Source: Pseudopithomyces maydicus (lineage: Eukaryota; Ascomycota; Dothideomycetes; Pleosporales; Didymosphaeriaceae). Taken from it: a stretch of DNA of 64,000 nt. A program made the translations under genes and the position numbers. How positions within the stretch are numbered: position 1 is the stretch's first letter; every line of letters starts with the position of its first letter. Below the pieces are notes generated by a model. The model was not told where the DNA came from, ran no database searches, and saw only the letters and a list, made by a program, of their open reading frames with translations. Positions 45,349-57,928 of the stretch are shown here, piece by piece. Where the stretch lies: the NCBI GenBank assembly GCA_026873275.1, contig JANTUC010000009.1, positions 62,001 to 126,000 on the forward strand. Reading direction: 5' to 3'.

Positions 45349-48122
45349 GGTGCTGGCTTATTACCTTACTACCTTGCTAACTCAACAACTCATGCACGCA
45401 CGCACGCACGCACGCACGTACGCCCTACGAGGAAGGGAACACATATCGGCATATACACACACAGCGCACGAAACTGATTGACGAATCTTCTTTTGGCATC
45501 TCACTTTTTGTCACTTTTCTCTTTCTCTCTCTGTCTCTGTCTCTGTCTCTGTCTCCGGTCTCATTTCTCACTCGATATCTTTTAGTACTCTCACATTACT
45601 TTTATTAATGGTTACATCACATCACATCCTAGATGGAGCTTCGCGGCGAAATTGGTCGGTTAGTTAGTTGGTCAGGGAGTCAAACTGGGAGCGATTCTGT
45701 CTGTTGCGGGCTGGGCTGGGCTGGGGGAAGGGAAAGCGCTGCTGCTGCTACTGCTGGGAGTCTTGTCTGTTGCTATGTACGATATTGACGGTGTGTTTTT
45801 CATCCTTTTTTTCTCTTTTCACCTTTACACATTATTATCTCCATGGAGCTGAGGCACTGGCTGTCACTTGGCGGTACGTATGGACGGACGTACGGGTACT
45901 TTGGCTGGTGGTAGACTATGTATCTGGGAAGCATGCATGCACGGGTGGGATGGTGGGAGCAATGGCAATGGATTGTTGCGACGAACATACATCGACCAGC
46001 TAGTGTAGCTCAGACGGTTCACGAGATAAAAGTTTCTACATAAATTGGAAAAAAACAGTTGATATCTTTTACACTTTTGCACACGCTGCTTCGGTGTTTT
46101 GCATTGCGGTTTTGCTTTGCGCCCACTTTGCGCCTGACTTAAGCGCACCCTCCAGACCGTGCCGATCCCGTCTCATCTCAGTTCCAAACGCCAGTCAGTC
46201 AGTTCAGTCCACTCCACTCCAGTTCAGTCCACTCCAGTCCACTCCAGTGCCGCCCCTCCACCACCCAGCTTGCAAGCTGCCGCGCACGCACATGTCAGAC
46301 AGGCGGCTCGCCCTGGCCACACGGCAGCATCGATGCAGGTGCAGTATCTAGCTGCCGTGGCGGGCGGGCAAGGCGGTGAACGCATGCACGACAACGACCA
46401 TGTTCACCGCATTCAACACCGCAACTTTGGACCAATCACGAGGGGGCCGGAAAGTGCTCGCCAATTCTGCGCTTTTACTGCGTTGATCCTAGGGTGTGGG
46501 CATGGATGTGTGTGGCTATTCCCGTGTTGGACGTGGGTAGGTGGATGTATGTAGGTACTGTACCGATGTAGATATGTGTGTATGTGTGTATGTGTGTGTA
46601 TGTACATTCGCTGTGGTACGTATCGTATGTACCTACAGAATCACACACCATGGCATGAAGAAACACCCCACGACTCGCATCCATACCCCCTCTTCCCACC
46701 AGTCAGTTCCGTTGCGCCCATCGCCTTGGACCATCCATCTCCATATGCATGTGTTGTTTTAGACCCGCAAATATATACCCCGTCGCATATGCGCAACCGC
46801 ATCCGCTCCACCTAGGTACATACAGTAGGTACCTAGACTATGTACCGTACCTACCTAGCTAGCCAGCTAGCCATGTACAGTCCAGTACAATACCGTACAC
46901 ACCGGCACATAGACACCTCGATACTTCGTCGTTGCCAACGCCCACGCCCCACATGGCCGCGTCTCTACACCGGCCAGGCCAGAGCGCGCCCCCGTCCTGG
47001 CCACCTCACCTCACCGAGCGGCGAGCCCACACCACGCACGCACGCCGCTGAAGGGACATCCCGGGTGGCCCAGACTTGGCGGGGTGCAGCGCAACACAGG
47101 CGAGTGGGTATGGGAGTGTTTGGGCCAAAGCAGACGTGTGTGTTGGCGTTGCGAGGAGCCAGTCGTCGTGGCGACGGCTGCGTTCGACGCTCGAGCTTCC
47201 CATCATCAAAGTTACCACATAGGGAACTGCGAGGAAAACCTTGCAGTCCGGTCCCCAGCAGAGGCCGGGCACGCACCGTTTCTACGTACCGTACCGTACA
47301 TACGTTCACTACGTAGCGTCCGTCCTGGGCACGTACTGTAGGTAGGTAGCTACTAGGTAGGTAGGTACCAAGTCAAGTCCATCGACCGACCGACAAACCA
47401 GCCACCCACCGGTTGCGCTCCCAGCCACCGCCGTCCGGGTAAGCGAGATCGCCGTGTCGTGTCGTGCGCGAACTGGACTTGACGCCCAATCGATCAGTCA
47501 ATCTCATGTGAGCTGTGGTTTCTTGCAGCGGGTTCGCATGCGTCCTTGATACCTTTTCGCATAATTTCCATACACGACATTTTTTTCCCAGTCCCGCACC
47601 GGGAGCGGCGTGCGTCCGACGTTGCTCGTTGCTCGTGGCTCGTTGCGCTCGCAGTGTTTGACCACTTGGGCGCCATCGTTTGGGCGAGCTTGACGCAGGG
47701 TCCCGCGTCGTGGAACCGTGACCGAAGTGCCGAGGCTGGGGAAACGAAGTGGAAAAGGGGAAGAGAAGGGTTGCGAGGTTTGCATTGACGGCTACGGCGA
47801 CGGCGACGGCGACGGGGTTGGGATTGGAGAGGGGAAAAGAAAAAGAAAAAGAAAGATATAGAAACGCGGCGCAAGAGCTGGGATAGCGAGGTTTACATAC
47901 TTACATACATACATACATACAGACGTGTGGTGTAGGGCGTTCGGTGACGCTGGGGGCGCCGCCTCCCGCTTGACATACGTGCAGGAAGGGTCGGCGGAAG
48001 AGTAGACTACACTACCATCGACCACGCGCGGCAGCGTACCCAGTTGCGCGAACTTGGACCGACCGCCAGCCTCACCGCGGAGTTGAGTTGATTCGACACT
48101 CAAAAGATTCCTTCTTCCACAG
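45349..48122. other. long intergenic region with simple repeats
   Basis: About 2.8 kb. It holds an ACGC repeat (45394-45420), TGTCTC repeats (45528-45556), CTCCAGTTCAGTCCA-type repeats (46200-46250), a TATGTG run (46575-46605) and GTAGGTAG and ACATAC runs (46830-46870, 47338-47368, 47893-47922). No supported gene; upstream exon(s) of the DUF2235 gene may hide near its right end. Confidence 0.5.
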
Positions 48123-50568
48123 GGCGCCCAAGGACACGGTCAAGAAAGAAACCAAGTCCTCGCAGCCAGGTACCCGATCGCGCACACCCTGGCCTTCGTC
48201 CCGCCTCCACCTCCACACCAACCCCAACGTTCCTTACCTTTCTCACGGTTCCATCGGGACCGGAAGATCAACGCAGCTGTCGCGCTGGATTCCTCGGAGA
48301 GCAGCGACTCGGGATACTTTCCCTCGCCCGAATCAGAACGGTATAAGAGGCGCTCCGCCGACAGACGAGCCTCAATGTCCCAGGCACCGCCCCCATCGTC
48401 AAGAGCTAGGAGTCACAGCAGGGCCCCCAGCAATGCGCGAGGTTCTGCGCCCATCGTCGTCCCCGTGCCGCCGAAACCCCCTTGGAAATCGTCCTGCCTG
48501 CTTCGCCCCGCCCGAAGAGTAGGGGGCCCGTCTTCGTGGATGCGCCGGGCCTGAGCGGTGGGAGGGGATGTTCAAGCGCCTGATCGTGGCGTGCGACGGG
48601 ACGTGGTTGAACTCTGACAACGGCATGGTCAACGGCAAGCTGTCGGTCCCCAGCAACGTCACGCGCATCTCGAGGGCCATCAAGGCCGTCAGCCAGGACG
48701 GCGTCCCCCAGATCGTCAACTACCACTTCGGCGTGGGGTCCTCCGGCGGGCGCATCAACCGCATCATCTCGGGCGCCACGGGCGAAGGCCTCGGCGACAA
48801 CGTCCGAGAAGCCTACTCCTTCCTCGCAAACAACTACCACCCCGGCGACGAGATCTTCCTCCTCGGCTTCTCCCGCGGCGCCTTCACAGCGCGCAGCATC
48901 GGCGGCCTCATCGGCGAAGTCGGCCTCCTCACCAAAAAGGGGCTCAACGCCCTCCCCGAGGTCTTCGAAGACGTCCAGCACCGCCGCGACCCAAAGTACG
49001 TCCCCAAGAACCCGGACCAGCCCTTCCCCCACAAGCCCTCGGCCTCCTCCCCCGCTACGCAGACGAGCTCGAGCGCCGCGGCCTCACCCGCCTCGACATC
49101 AAGATCAAGGTCATCGCCGTCTGGGACACGGTCGGCTCCCTCGGCACCCCGCGCTTCAACTTCCTCCAGAAACTCGGCCTGCAGACCCCCGAGTCGCGCG
49201 AGATGTCCTTCTACGACACCAAGCTGTCCAACTGCGTGGAGAACGCCTTCCAGGCCCTGTCCCTCGACGAGCGCAGATCAGCCTTCAGCCCGGCCCTCTG
49301 GGAAAAGCCCCCGGGGAACAAGACGACGCTGCGCCAGGTGTGGTTCCCCGGCGTGCACTCCAACACGGGCGGCGGGTACGACGACCAGCAGCTGGCCAAC
49401 ATCACGCTCGCGTGGATGATGTCGCAGCTTGCGCCGTTCCTGGACATGCGCGAGGAGTACCTGTTCGAGCAGGAGGACGAGAACGAGCGGGCGTACAAGC
49501 GGACGGGTCAGGGGATCCGCCCCTGGAGCTTCGGCGAGATGTACAATTCTGCGACGGGCGTGTATGCGTTGGGGGGCACCGGGTTGAGGTGTCCGGGGCA
49601 TTACATGGAGACGAATCCCGAGACGGGGCGGCAGACGGAGAGGCCGTTGGAGTTTACGAATGAGTATGTGCATGCTAGTGTTCGGGCGAGGTTTAGACTG
49701 GGGGGACCGGGGGTCGCGGATAGGGGGTTTTATGAGTGGTATGTTTTTTTCCTGCTTTTCTTCCTTCCTTTCATCTTTCTCCCTTTCTCCTACCTCCCCC
49801 CACTCTCCTTCTCTCCCCCCTCAAAAGAAACCCCCCTCTCTCCCCTCCAAGATCAAAACCACCCCCAAGCTAACCCCCCTTCCATCCGTCCAGCCCCGCC
49901 CTCACCCAAAACTACAAACTCGTAATCGACTACGGCCTCACGCCGACCCCGTCCTCGACGCCCGACATCCACTGGAAACTAAAATGGAAGGACCCGCTCG
50001 CCGTGAAAATCCTGCCCGAGGCCCCCCTCTGGGGCATCGAGAAGGAGCTCTGCCGCCGCGACCCGGACACGTACGACTACGTGTGCAAGCCGCCGGCGAC
50101 GGGGCTGAAGAAGGCGTCGAGGCGGGGGCGCGCCCCGTGTCGGCGAGTGCGGTGGGGGAGGCGAAGAGGAGGAGTTTTACGGCGCCGGTTGGGGGGATGG
50201 CGGGGGCGAGTGGGGGGTTGGGGAGGAGCTCGACGGTGTTGGGGAGGGAGAAGAGGGAGAGTAGGGATGTGAGGGATAGAGATCGAGACAGGGATAGGGA
50301 CAGAGATCGAGAGAGGGAGAGGGAGAGGGAGAGGGAAAGAGATCGGGATAGCAAAAAGGATAGGAAAAGGGACAAGAGTAGGGGCCCGCCGGTTGGCGCA
50401 GAGTCGGGTCTGGGGCGGAGGAGTAGAGCGGGGAGCTTCGAGGAGAGGAGCACGCTTGTGCGCGATGAGATGCCGCATCGGAGGGAGAGGGGGAAGGCAT
50501 GGTGGGAGGGGGCGAGGAGTCCGGCGCCGGGGGAGAGGAGTCCGAGGAGGAGTAGTTTGAGAGTTTAA
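48123..50568 (+). CDS. DUF2235 (alpha/beta-hydrolase-like) protein
   Basis: DUF2235 family, related to alpha/beta hydrolases. Exons read as 48123-48169, 48277-49738 and 49894-50568; the first coding exon lies further left and was not found. Core motifs are RLIVACDGTWLNSD, the nucleophile elbow FLLGFSRGAFTARS (GFSRG), VIAVWDTVGSLGTP and WFPGVHSNTGGGY with the likely catalytic His. The C-terminus has an Arg-Asp/Arg-Glu repeat (about 50265-50370) and a basic Ser/Arg tail. Four breaks, each explained by one lost base: C5 at 48477-48481, G4 at 48564-48567, AAG|CCC at 49033-49036, CCCCG|TG at 50133-50138. Enzymatic activity of fungal members is not established. Confidence 0.82.
50265..50370 (+). 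repeat. GAGAGGGA-type repeat coding for RD/RE dipeptides
   Basis: Purine-rich short repeats in the last exon of the DUF2235 gene, read as alternating Arg-Asp and Arg-Glu. Confidence 0.75.
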
Positions 50569-53238
50569 CGTAAGGGGGAGTTGGTATTCCTCCTCTGGGA
50601 GTGGGTGGGAACGGAAAAGGGAAAGGGAATGGAAAAGGGAAAGAAGGGAGGGGGAGAGCAGGGCAATGTGGGTGCAAAAATAAAGGCGGGGGGACTTTGG
50701 TCTGTGTGAATTTTTGTGATTTTGCAAAGTGTGAGCATTTCTATTTGGATGTTCCTGAGATAGAGAGGGATGGATGTATAGGTTTGGATATGATAGGTTA
50801 GGATACCCGATTGTAATAGCATCGCGTGGTTTTTTTTGGTACTTTTCAAGTTGAAAGCGTGGTTTCTTAACATTCTCGGAAATTTCTAAGACTACTTGGC
50901 ACGAGGAGGGTTTATTGTGATAGCGTTGTGTTGAGGGGCGTTGATGCTTTTGATGGTCGATTTTAATCTAGTGTTGGGGGTGTTTTGGCATTGGAGGAAT
51001 GAGGTGGGGTGGGGTGGGGTGGGGAACCAATACTTGGACCATTTTCTTTTTCTTTTGAGCAGTGCGCCTTTGCGAATGAACACGTACTTAAGAAGAGAAG
51101 ATAAACATTTCTCCTTCTTCTTCTTTTTTTATCTACCGTACCTACAGATAGTAGCTCAAACTACTAGTGTGCTTGTATCTGTGTAACATGATGGGGGTTT
51201 TGTTTTTCTCAATGAGTGAGTAGCTTGGCTAAGAGACACCGAGGCCGTTTCAAGCGCATCTGAACTCGGACGGGAGTTCTCAAGGGGCAATGCCACAGCG
51301 TTGAGATTGAATGCGGTCGCGTTTGGAATTTCCAACGGTGCGTTATTCTCTCGATACCTACTCTGCGGACCACGAAGTCCAAAAATGTGAAAAAAGAAAT
51401 GATGGAACACGATGATCAAAAACCTCACATCAAAGCACGTGCGAACAAATTTACCGTAGTTCCTTCCCTAAGCAAACGCGACACCGATTTCACGTGACAA
51501 GCCCCTCGAGGGAGTTTCTCCCCCGAAGCATACATACACAAGGTTCAAATCCGCCGTCTCGAAATTGGCAATCTTTTGGCTTCATGTAGGTACATACGTA
51601 CGTGCCACATATGCGGTTCTCCTGCCAACCCCCCACTTCCTCAAGATTGAATGTGGGGATCTGATCTGATTACCTGAGTCGCTCTGTAACACGAGTCGTA
51701 TGTATAGCCAGCCGCGCGATTCATTATTACATTCATGTTAGATGTTGTTTTGATGACGAATTGCGTACATGTGTACATATATACATACATCTAAAAAAAA
51801 GTAAAAAAAAAAAGTATCAGGGTGAATGAATACTATGTATGTATGTACATACTAGCCACCATTATCATTATTCGTAATGGAAATCCCACTCCCCCAATTC
51901 CACATGCATACATCGACTTACATACATACATACATACCCGGAAACAATCATCATGTGGCTAGCATTTGCATTTACAATTGCATTTGCATTTGCAGTTACA
52001 TACTGACCGTGAAGCCCCGTTTGGAAAATGCATGCCCACTGCCTGCCTGCCTGCCTGCCGGCTGTTTAGCGAACCCTGCACTTACCAGGATCGCGCCTTA
52101 TCTGCCGGCAGACGTGCGCCAGTGCGCGGCACAGCGATGTCCGATGCTGGGCTCGCTGACCCTTGTCGCTCCTTTGTTTTCCGATGGGCGGGTGATTGTG
52201 TGTGTGTGTACGTGTGTGTGCGTACATACATACGTGCGACCTACATAGGAAAGTGGTGGCCCTGAGCCGTGGAAATGGGTATCTAGCGTGTATATATACA
52301 TACATAGCCATGGCCCACCGTTCGCCATGCATCATTCCATCCATCCATCCATCCATCTCCTCTTTAGGGTCTTGCCTCTTGAACAGCGGTCCTGGCTATA
52401 TACGTACCTACTTACGCGCGCACGCCCCAGGAGCGCAGGTGCGGCAAAATGGTGGCCGCGGAGCAAAAAGATCAGCGTCAGGGGCAATATTGCGCATCGC
52501 ATCGCATCGCAGCTCTCGGTGGTGAGAGCGCGAGTGGGTGTTGATGCAGCGCCGCTCGCGATCCTGCTATTGGCGTCCAAGAACGCCAGCTTATACATGT
52601 ACATGTATAGGTCGGGGGTATGTAGGCATAACGGGTGGCCGGGCTAGAACTTTATATATATATTTCCAGCGTCGCCCAATGGTAACGCGCTGAGGTGGGC
52701 GCGCCCAGGCTGCTCAATGCGCGCCCTTCAGCCTGGAAGCGAAGCGAATGCCATGTGGGTGGTGCGGGGAAGCGAGAAAGTCGTTGCGTGTATGTATGTC
52801 TGTCCCCACAGGTACGTACATACAGTGCGTGGTGCAGACATCGCCTCGGTGATGGGTATGGATGCATTTCGCGCACACTGACCGCTCGTCTGGCAGGTAT
52901 GTACGCTCCTACATGCCGTATGTGTGCGCCTGTCTACATACCTACCACATGTGTACCTAGTGTAAGCATGGTAAACGTTTATCCCCTCGGGCAGGCGAGT
53001 CCCGATTCGAATCGTGCGGGAGTAGCCCGGACCAGGGGCGTAATGACCCTGGCGAGAATCCTGCACCGTACAATCTTCAGTTAGCCTCTGGGGGCGGGAT
53101 TGTATACATATGTAGGAAGGCTTCTGCGGGCTCTGGCCGCCCGTTTGGCGACCTCGAGCCCTGCCCGTCTTCCCGTCGACGCGCAGGTTCCCATGAGCGG
53201 TGTCGCTCTGCTGTGCATCGCTTCGTTGTCGAGGAACG
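50569..53238. other. long intergenic region with CATA/GTAC repeats
   Basis: About 2.7 kb with no supported gene. ACATAC and TATGTA tetranucleotide runs recur (51780-51850, 51905-51940, 52225-52235, 52290-52305), also CATC repeats (52335-52355) and A-runs (51792-51812). The 315-codon minus-strand frame at 52728-53675 overlaps real exons of the next gene and is not supported. Confidence 0.55.
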
Positions 53239-54429
53239 ATGGCTCTACATGGGACGCTTGCTCTTGTTGTTGCGTTCGGGCTGACGAGCGTGTCCACTGT
53301 TGTGGTAGCTCTGAGGTATGGGGAATTGGCTTTCTGTCGTGCGCGCCGTTGACCCAGCGCAGGTTTTATGCTCGTTATTTTCTCGTCGGGAAGCTTGGGT
53401 CCCCGGACTGGGTGATGCTTGCGGCGCTGGTAGGTCAGTCTACGCAAACGACGGGAGAGATGCTGATCGAGTAGATTGCGACTTGGGGAACGCCCGTCCT
53501 CACTTATTATCAGATCCTGTTCATGGATTATAGCAAGGCTGCCAATCCCGACGGAACATTGGTACGACTCCATCTTGGGAAACGTAGCTGCCATGCACTG
53601 ACATACATAGAATGTGGAGGAATTCAAGAGGGTCGCCAGTGGAAGCCTGCTCACCATGTGGATCTTCCGGCTCAACTACATCATCGACCACCTTCTGATC
53701 AAAACGTCCATCCTACTCTTCTTCAACCACATCACCGCCGCTCATCGATCATACTACTGGGTTGTGCGTTTCATGCTGGGACTGGTCATCGTTTCCAGTC
53801 TAGCCATGGCGCTCGTCAGCATCCTAATATGCAGCCCGCCGCAGATAGCTTGGGACGGCGACGTATTCCTCCGAGAGTTCAGCGGCATCTTCCCCAAGTG
53901 CCTTAACCCGTCAACGCTGTGGCTCACCCAAGCCTCGTTCAACCTCGCCACGGACGGCATCGTCTGGCTCCTACCAATGCCCTTCTTCATGAGCCTGCGA
54001 TCCATGCCCGTCCGCCGGCGCATCGAGCTGGTCGCCATCTTCGGCCTCGGGATCGTCGCCATCGGCGCATCTGCAGTCCGCCTTTCCATCACCATGCGGT
54101 GGCTATCCAACTTCGAAGAGTCGGGACGACAGTGGGGGAACCTCCTCATCTGGTCGCAGGTAGAGCAGCACACGGGAATCATCGCTGCTTCCATCCCCTT
54201 CCTACGGCCCATCCTGCAGAAGATTGTGAGGAGGGTCCGGTCGCGAAGCCCCAGTCCTGCACCCAAGTTGATCGTCGAGCGCGGAACTCCCCTTGGGCCA
54301 CCTGTGCATGTACGGACACCGATTATACCCAGCCCGGCGCCTACGTTTGGAAGTGACGAGGCTTTTCGCCAGCCTGTAACCCCACTGTCGCCTATCAAGC
54401 CTGAGATGCAAGCTTTCCACACAGTTTGA
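53239..54429 (+). CDS. rhodopsin-family (PTH11/SAT4-like) seven-helix membrane protein
   Basis: Four exons: 53239-53315, 53363-53429, 53475-53561 and 53611-54429, about 350 residues. The three short 5' exons were found by frame and splice sites: MALHGTLALVVAF, then RFYARYFLVGKLGSPDWVML, then TWGTPVLTYYQILFMDYSK, all joining in phase. Seven hydrophobic helices can be counted, with the family marks DDW-like PDWVML, KTSILLFF, CSPP, WLTQASFNLATDGIVWLLPMP and the RWGNL-like QWGNLLIWSQVEQHTGIIAAS. The tail is cytosolic, with Ser/Pro motifs (SRSPSPAPK). PTH11-type members act as surface or host sensing receptors in some pathogens; SAT4 members are transporter-like. Function here is open. Confidence 0.85.
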
Positions 54430-56476
54430 GCATAGCAGAAAAGAGCAGCGCTGGTATCTCTATATGACTGATTTCAAAAGCTTTGAAGAGGGCGACCCAT
54501 AGTTGCCCACGTATTACGACACGTACTGGCAGCTTGTCGCTAATTTAAGAGAGCCATCTGGATCTGCGGTCGACGGCCATAGATGGAGCTATTCGATCAC
54601 AGAAGCGAGGCAGTGATCATGCGGTCAACAATCTCTGTTGCACCACACCATGCAGCTTATGGACAACAAACAAGTTTCACACCATATCCAAAATGGTACT
54701 TTGAAGCCGAAAGACTCCATAAGTGAGTTGTCACCAAGCCATATACGCAGGCTTCATTATCGATATCATGCCACGTGGGGACGCACGATTATGAGTTGGT
54801 TGATGGAGAAAGAAACAGCAGAGTAGCTGATCAGCTAATCATAATGGAAAACGGCATAGTTACAATGGGGCACGGAAAGCCAACGGAGAAGACATGCCCG
54901 GCACGAATCTACTCCGGACTAGGAAACCAAACGGTTTTCCAACCCCTCACAGCACCAATTCGTACGGTTAATGCACGAACGCAAAGAGACGAAGGATCAC
55001 CTCTAGAGTTACGTGTAATAATACAAAGTATAATTAGTATAATTAGTATAATTCAGAAAATCAAAAAAAAACATCACCAAGACCCAAAAATAAAAATCAA
55101 TCAGATACCCATCTCTTCGATATACAGTATATATTCGCCCAGGGACTGCTGATATTACTTACTTACATACATACACACTACTCCAGTCGTCGCTGCGACA
55201 ACCACTCAACACCACACCACACCATCCATCCATCCATCCATCCATCCATCCATCTCCCTTCCACCCAACCCGACTCCGCCCAACCCAACATACACACGCC
55301 ACACAAAACACCATATATCTACCTCCAAACCCCTCTTAACCAAGCTCCCCAGCGTCCGTGCCCCGCCATCCAATATATTGCGCACCGTCCACACCTCACG
55401 CCCAGCCGACCGAGTCCAGCTCAGCTCAGCTCAGCTCAGCCCAGCACGGGCTTCTCCGCATCCTGCGTACCGTATCGGATCGGTACTTGCCGTGGGATAG
55501 ATAGATAGCCTGGGCAACGCAACGTATGTATGCGTGCGCTGTCTCGTGGCTGGATGGTTCTGGTACCTACGTTGGATAGTTTGTGGAGGTGTGTAGGTAT
55601 GTATGTGTGCATGTATTTATGTATATATATATGTACATGTTTGTCAGCCTTGCGTAGGTGGCCCACGGTAGTTCAGATCACGTGAGCGCGACTTGGCCCG
55701 GGGGCAGCAGGAATACATACATACCGCGATGTCCAGTTTGCGCAAATATACTTGCGTCCATGGTCTGCTGCTAGGCTGCGGAGGCGTATGCCAGTATTAT
55801 TCTGACATCTTAGACTTTTATAGGTAAGTAGTGCTTGTTGGGAAGGGCGCCCGTATGCATTCGGAATCATTCCGCTGCTCTGAAGGCGTGACAACCCCTA
55901 AATAGCTTACTTACACGTGAAGTTGCGAAAAGGGTGGTAGGTTGTACGTTGTGGATAGTTTTGGTACGGCGGTTTTCAGACGTGTGTGGGGCGTGGTTGT
56001 GGCACGGCGTTTTCCAGACGGGTGGCGTGGTTGTGTGGAGGAGGCCTGATTGTATGTTGGTTTGGAGGGGCGGCCACTACGGAATAGATTTCGCTGTGTT
56101 TAGACGTCGCTGGGGAATGCGCATTGCGGATTTTCTGGGAGATGTAGTGATGCCAGTACTGTGATTGTTTGCTCAACTCGAGTTACTGTTATACCGGATT
56201 GAATTATTTGGTAGAAAAAATAGATAGGTAGCAGTAGATTGATTGAATGATGAAAAGAGATGTTATCCCCACGTAAAACGTGATTAAAGATGTAAAAGTG
56301 CTTGCAATTGATTTTCTGTCTGAAAAGAAATCAAAAGATGTTCAATCGAGGTTCTTCATAGCAGCAGCTCCCGCCCGCGGTATAGAATTCTGAAGTGAGT
56401 GATTCTATAGATGGAGTACATTTCACTTCCCAAGTACGTCAAGATGTAGCCCGAAGACAAAATCGTGATCCACAGG
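54430..56476. other. intergenic with simple repeats
   Basis: About 2 kb. It contains (CATC)n at 55224-55254, CTCAG repeats at 55418-55440 and an AT-rich stretch at 55010-55140. No gene is supported. Confidence 0.55.
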
Positions 56477-57062
56477 TCAAGTACAAAAAACATCTTCATC
56501 TCCAACATCGATCGCCCCGAAGCCTATGGCGAATAACAACGTCCACGCCCGTGGTATCAAGTATGATGCACCCACGGAGACATGTCCATAACTTTTATAC
56601 CGAGAAACCATATCCACCCATGCGAACCCGAGCGTATCGGGTTCCTCTGCCGGAGGCCCGTTTAGCACCCTGTCAACATGGGACTGGCGTACCAAGATAC
56701 ATGCACTGAAGCGTGGAAGTATTGTTTTCCTTTCTCCTCCATTCTTGGTCCAATCTTGGAAACGTCTGTGTTTACTGATTAGTCTTTGTCATAGCTCAGT
56801 GAGATTTGTGAGGGCTATACCTGCGAACATCTGCAACAGACGCATCCTGCAACTCGGCATCTTCCTGCACGCACCAATCGATACGGGAAAACAGTTCACC
56901 ATCTCCTCGGATTTCTAGTTCAAGCCTCACACGCGTATTAAGATGCTCCATAAAACGTTTCCACTGACTGTCATCTTGATATGTTGTGCGGTAGATCACG
57001 AAACCCCATTTAGCCTCTAGGTCACTATTGAGGTAGTTTCTTGTCTCTTTCATGTCATCCAT
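56477..57062 (-). CDS. protein of an uncharacterised fungal family
   Basis: Two exons, 57062-56821 and 56765-56477, about 176 residues. The intron (56820-56766, donor GTATAG, acceptor CACAG) joins DVRRRFQDW in frame, and the second exon stays open to the stop. Conserved-looking segments are KWGFVIYRTTYQDDSQWKRF, an aspartate-rich WCVQEDAEL, RRRFQDW, FSACILV and TLGFAWVDMV. Proteins of this layout (KWGFVIYRTTY-type start) are widespread as hypothetical proteins in filamentous ascomycetes, as I remember it; function unknown. No signal peptide. It is one of the few accessory genes here without a frame break. Confidence 0.65.
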
Positions 57063-57928
57063 TTTTTCACTACTTTCAATTTACCAGTTAGTGTAATGAT
57101 ACCGCAGGATACTGACCGTATCTATACCACTTTCAAAGAACATACAAGACAAAAGCGCGCCTATAAACGTGTAGCCGCAAGCTTCAGAATGAAAGAACGA
57201 CCGAGGAATCGCAGATCTAAAAACTCCTGCCGAACCAAAAGGCAGTATAAGTAGGGGTCGCTACGGGTACACGCCTCGTTTTTTTGTGGGGCGGTACACA
57301 TTTTTGAGGGGTGGTTGATAGCGCGCGGTTACCCGACCGGTGACCCCGCCTCCGACTGTGCCACACTCGGGCTTCTCTTCAACCTTTGGCATCACCGGAT
57401 TTTCCTTCTACAGAATTTTAGATAGACCACAAGGCGACCGGTGGAGCAATGTAAAACAAGTCCGCAACTCCGAAAAGTCGATTTTGGGGGCATTTTCTAT
57501 ACATGCGACCTGGGGTTCTCAATGGTCAAGAAAGCCTGGAGATTAATACACAATAAAACACTCGAAAACTGCTGTATTGCGAAAAGCATCATTGCATTTG
57601 TTGGTTAATAGCGATATAATCTAAAATTCACAAGTGAGTTCGTGTCTTTATGCCAGCATTGACACATCTACGGTTCCTATTGCGCTCGTATGCAAGATCA
57701 TGGCGTAGTACTTTGGAACGTCGGAATCTGCACAGTGAATAAACTGCCACAATTAGATGCCCCGAAATTCGCGTATCACATATTGTGTCTCATCACAATC
57801 CACTGTACTTAACTGACCACTGTTACCTTATCTGAATACATTCATCTCATTGTTCCACGAATTTTGTCTTATGATTCATCGCCTTCCGGAATTTCATACT
57901 TTCCCAAGAAGATAGATTTTTTTTCGAC
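57063..57928. other. intergenic, no gene seen
   Basis: About 870 bp, fairly AT-rich, with short open frames only. It holds the likely promoter of the secreted-protein gene at 57929. Confidence 0.5.

Noticed and set aside
46000..46060. tRNA-like A-box (TAGCTCAGACGGTT) near 46006
   Set aside because: No matching B-box, no acceptor stem pairing and no anticodon arm could be drawn.
52728..53675. 315-codon minus-strand open frame
   Set aside because: It overlaps the well-supported 5' exons of the rhodopsin-family gene and has no recognisable domain.
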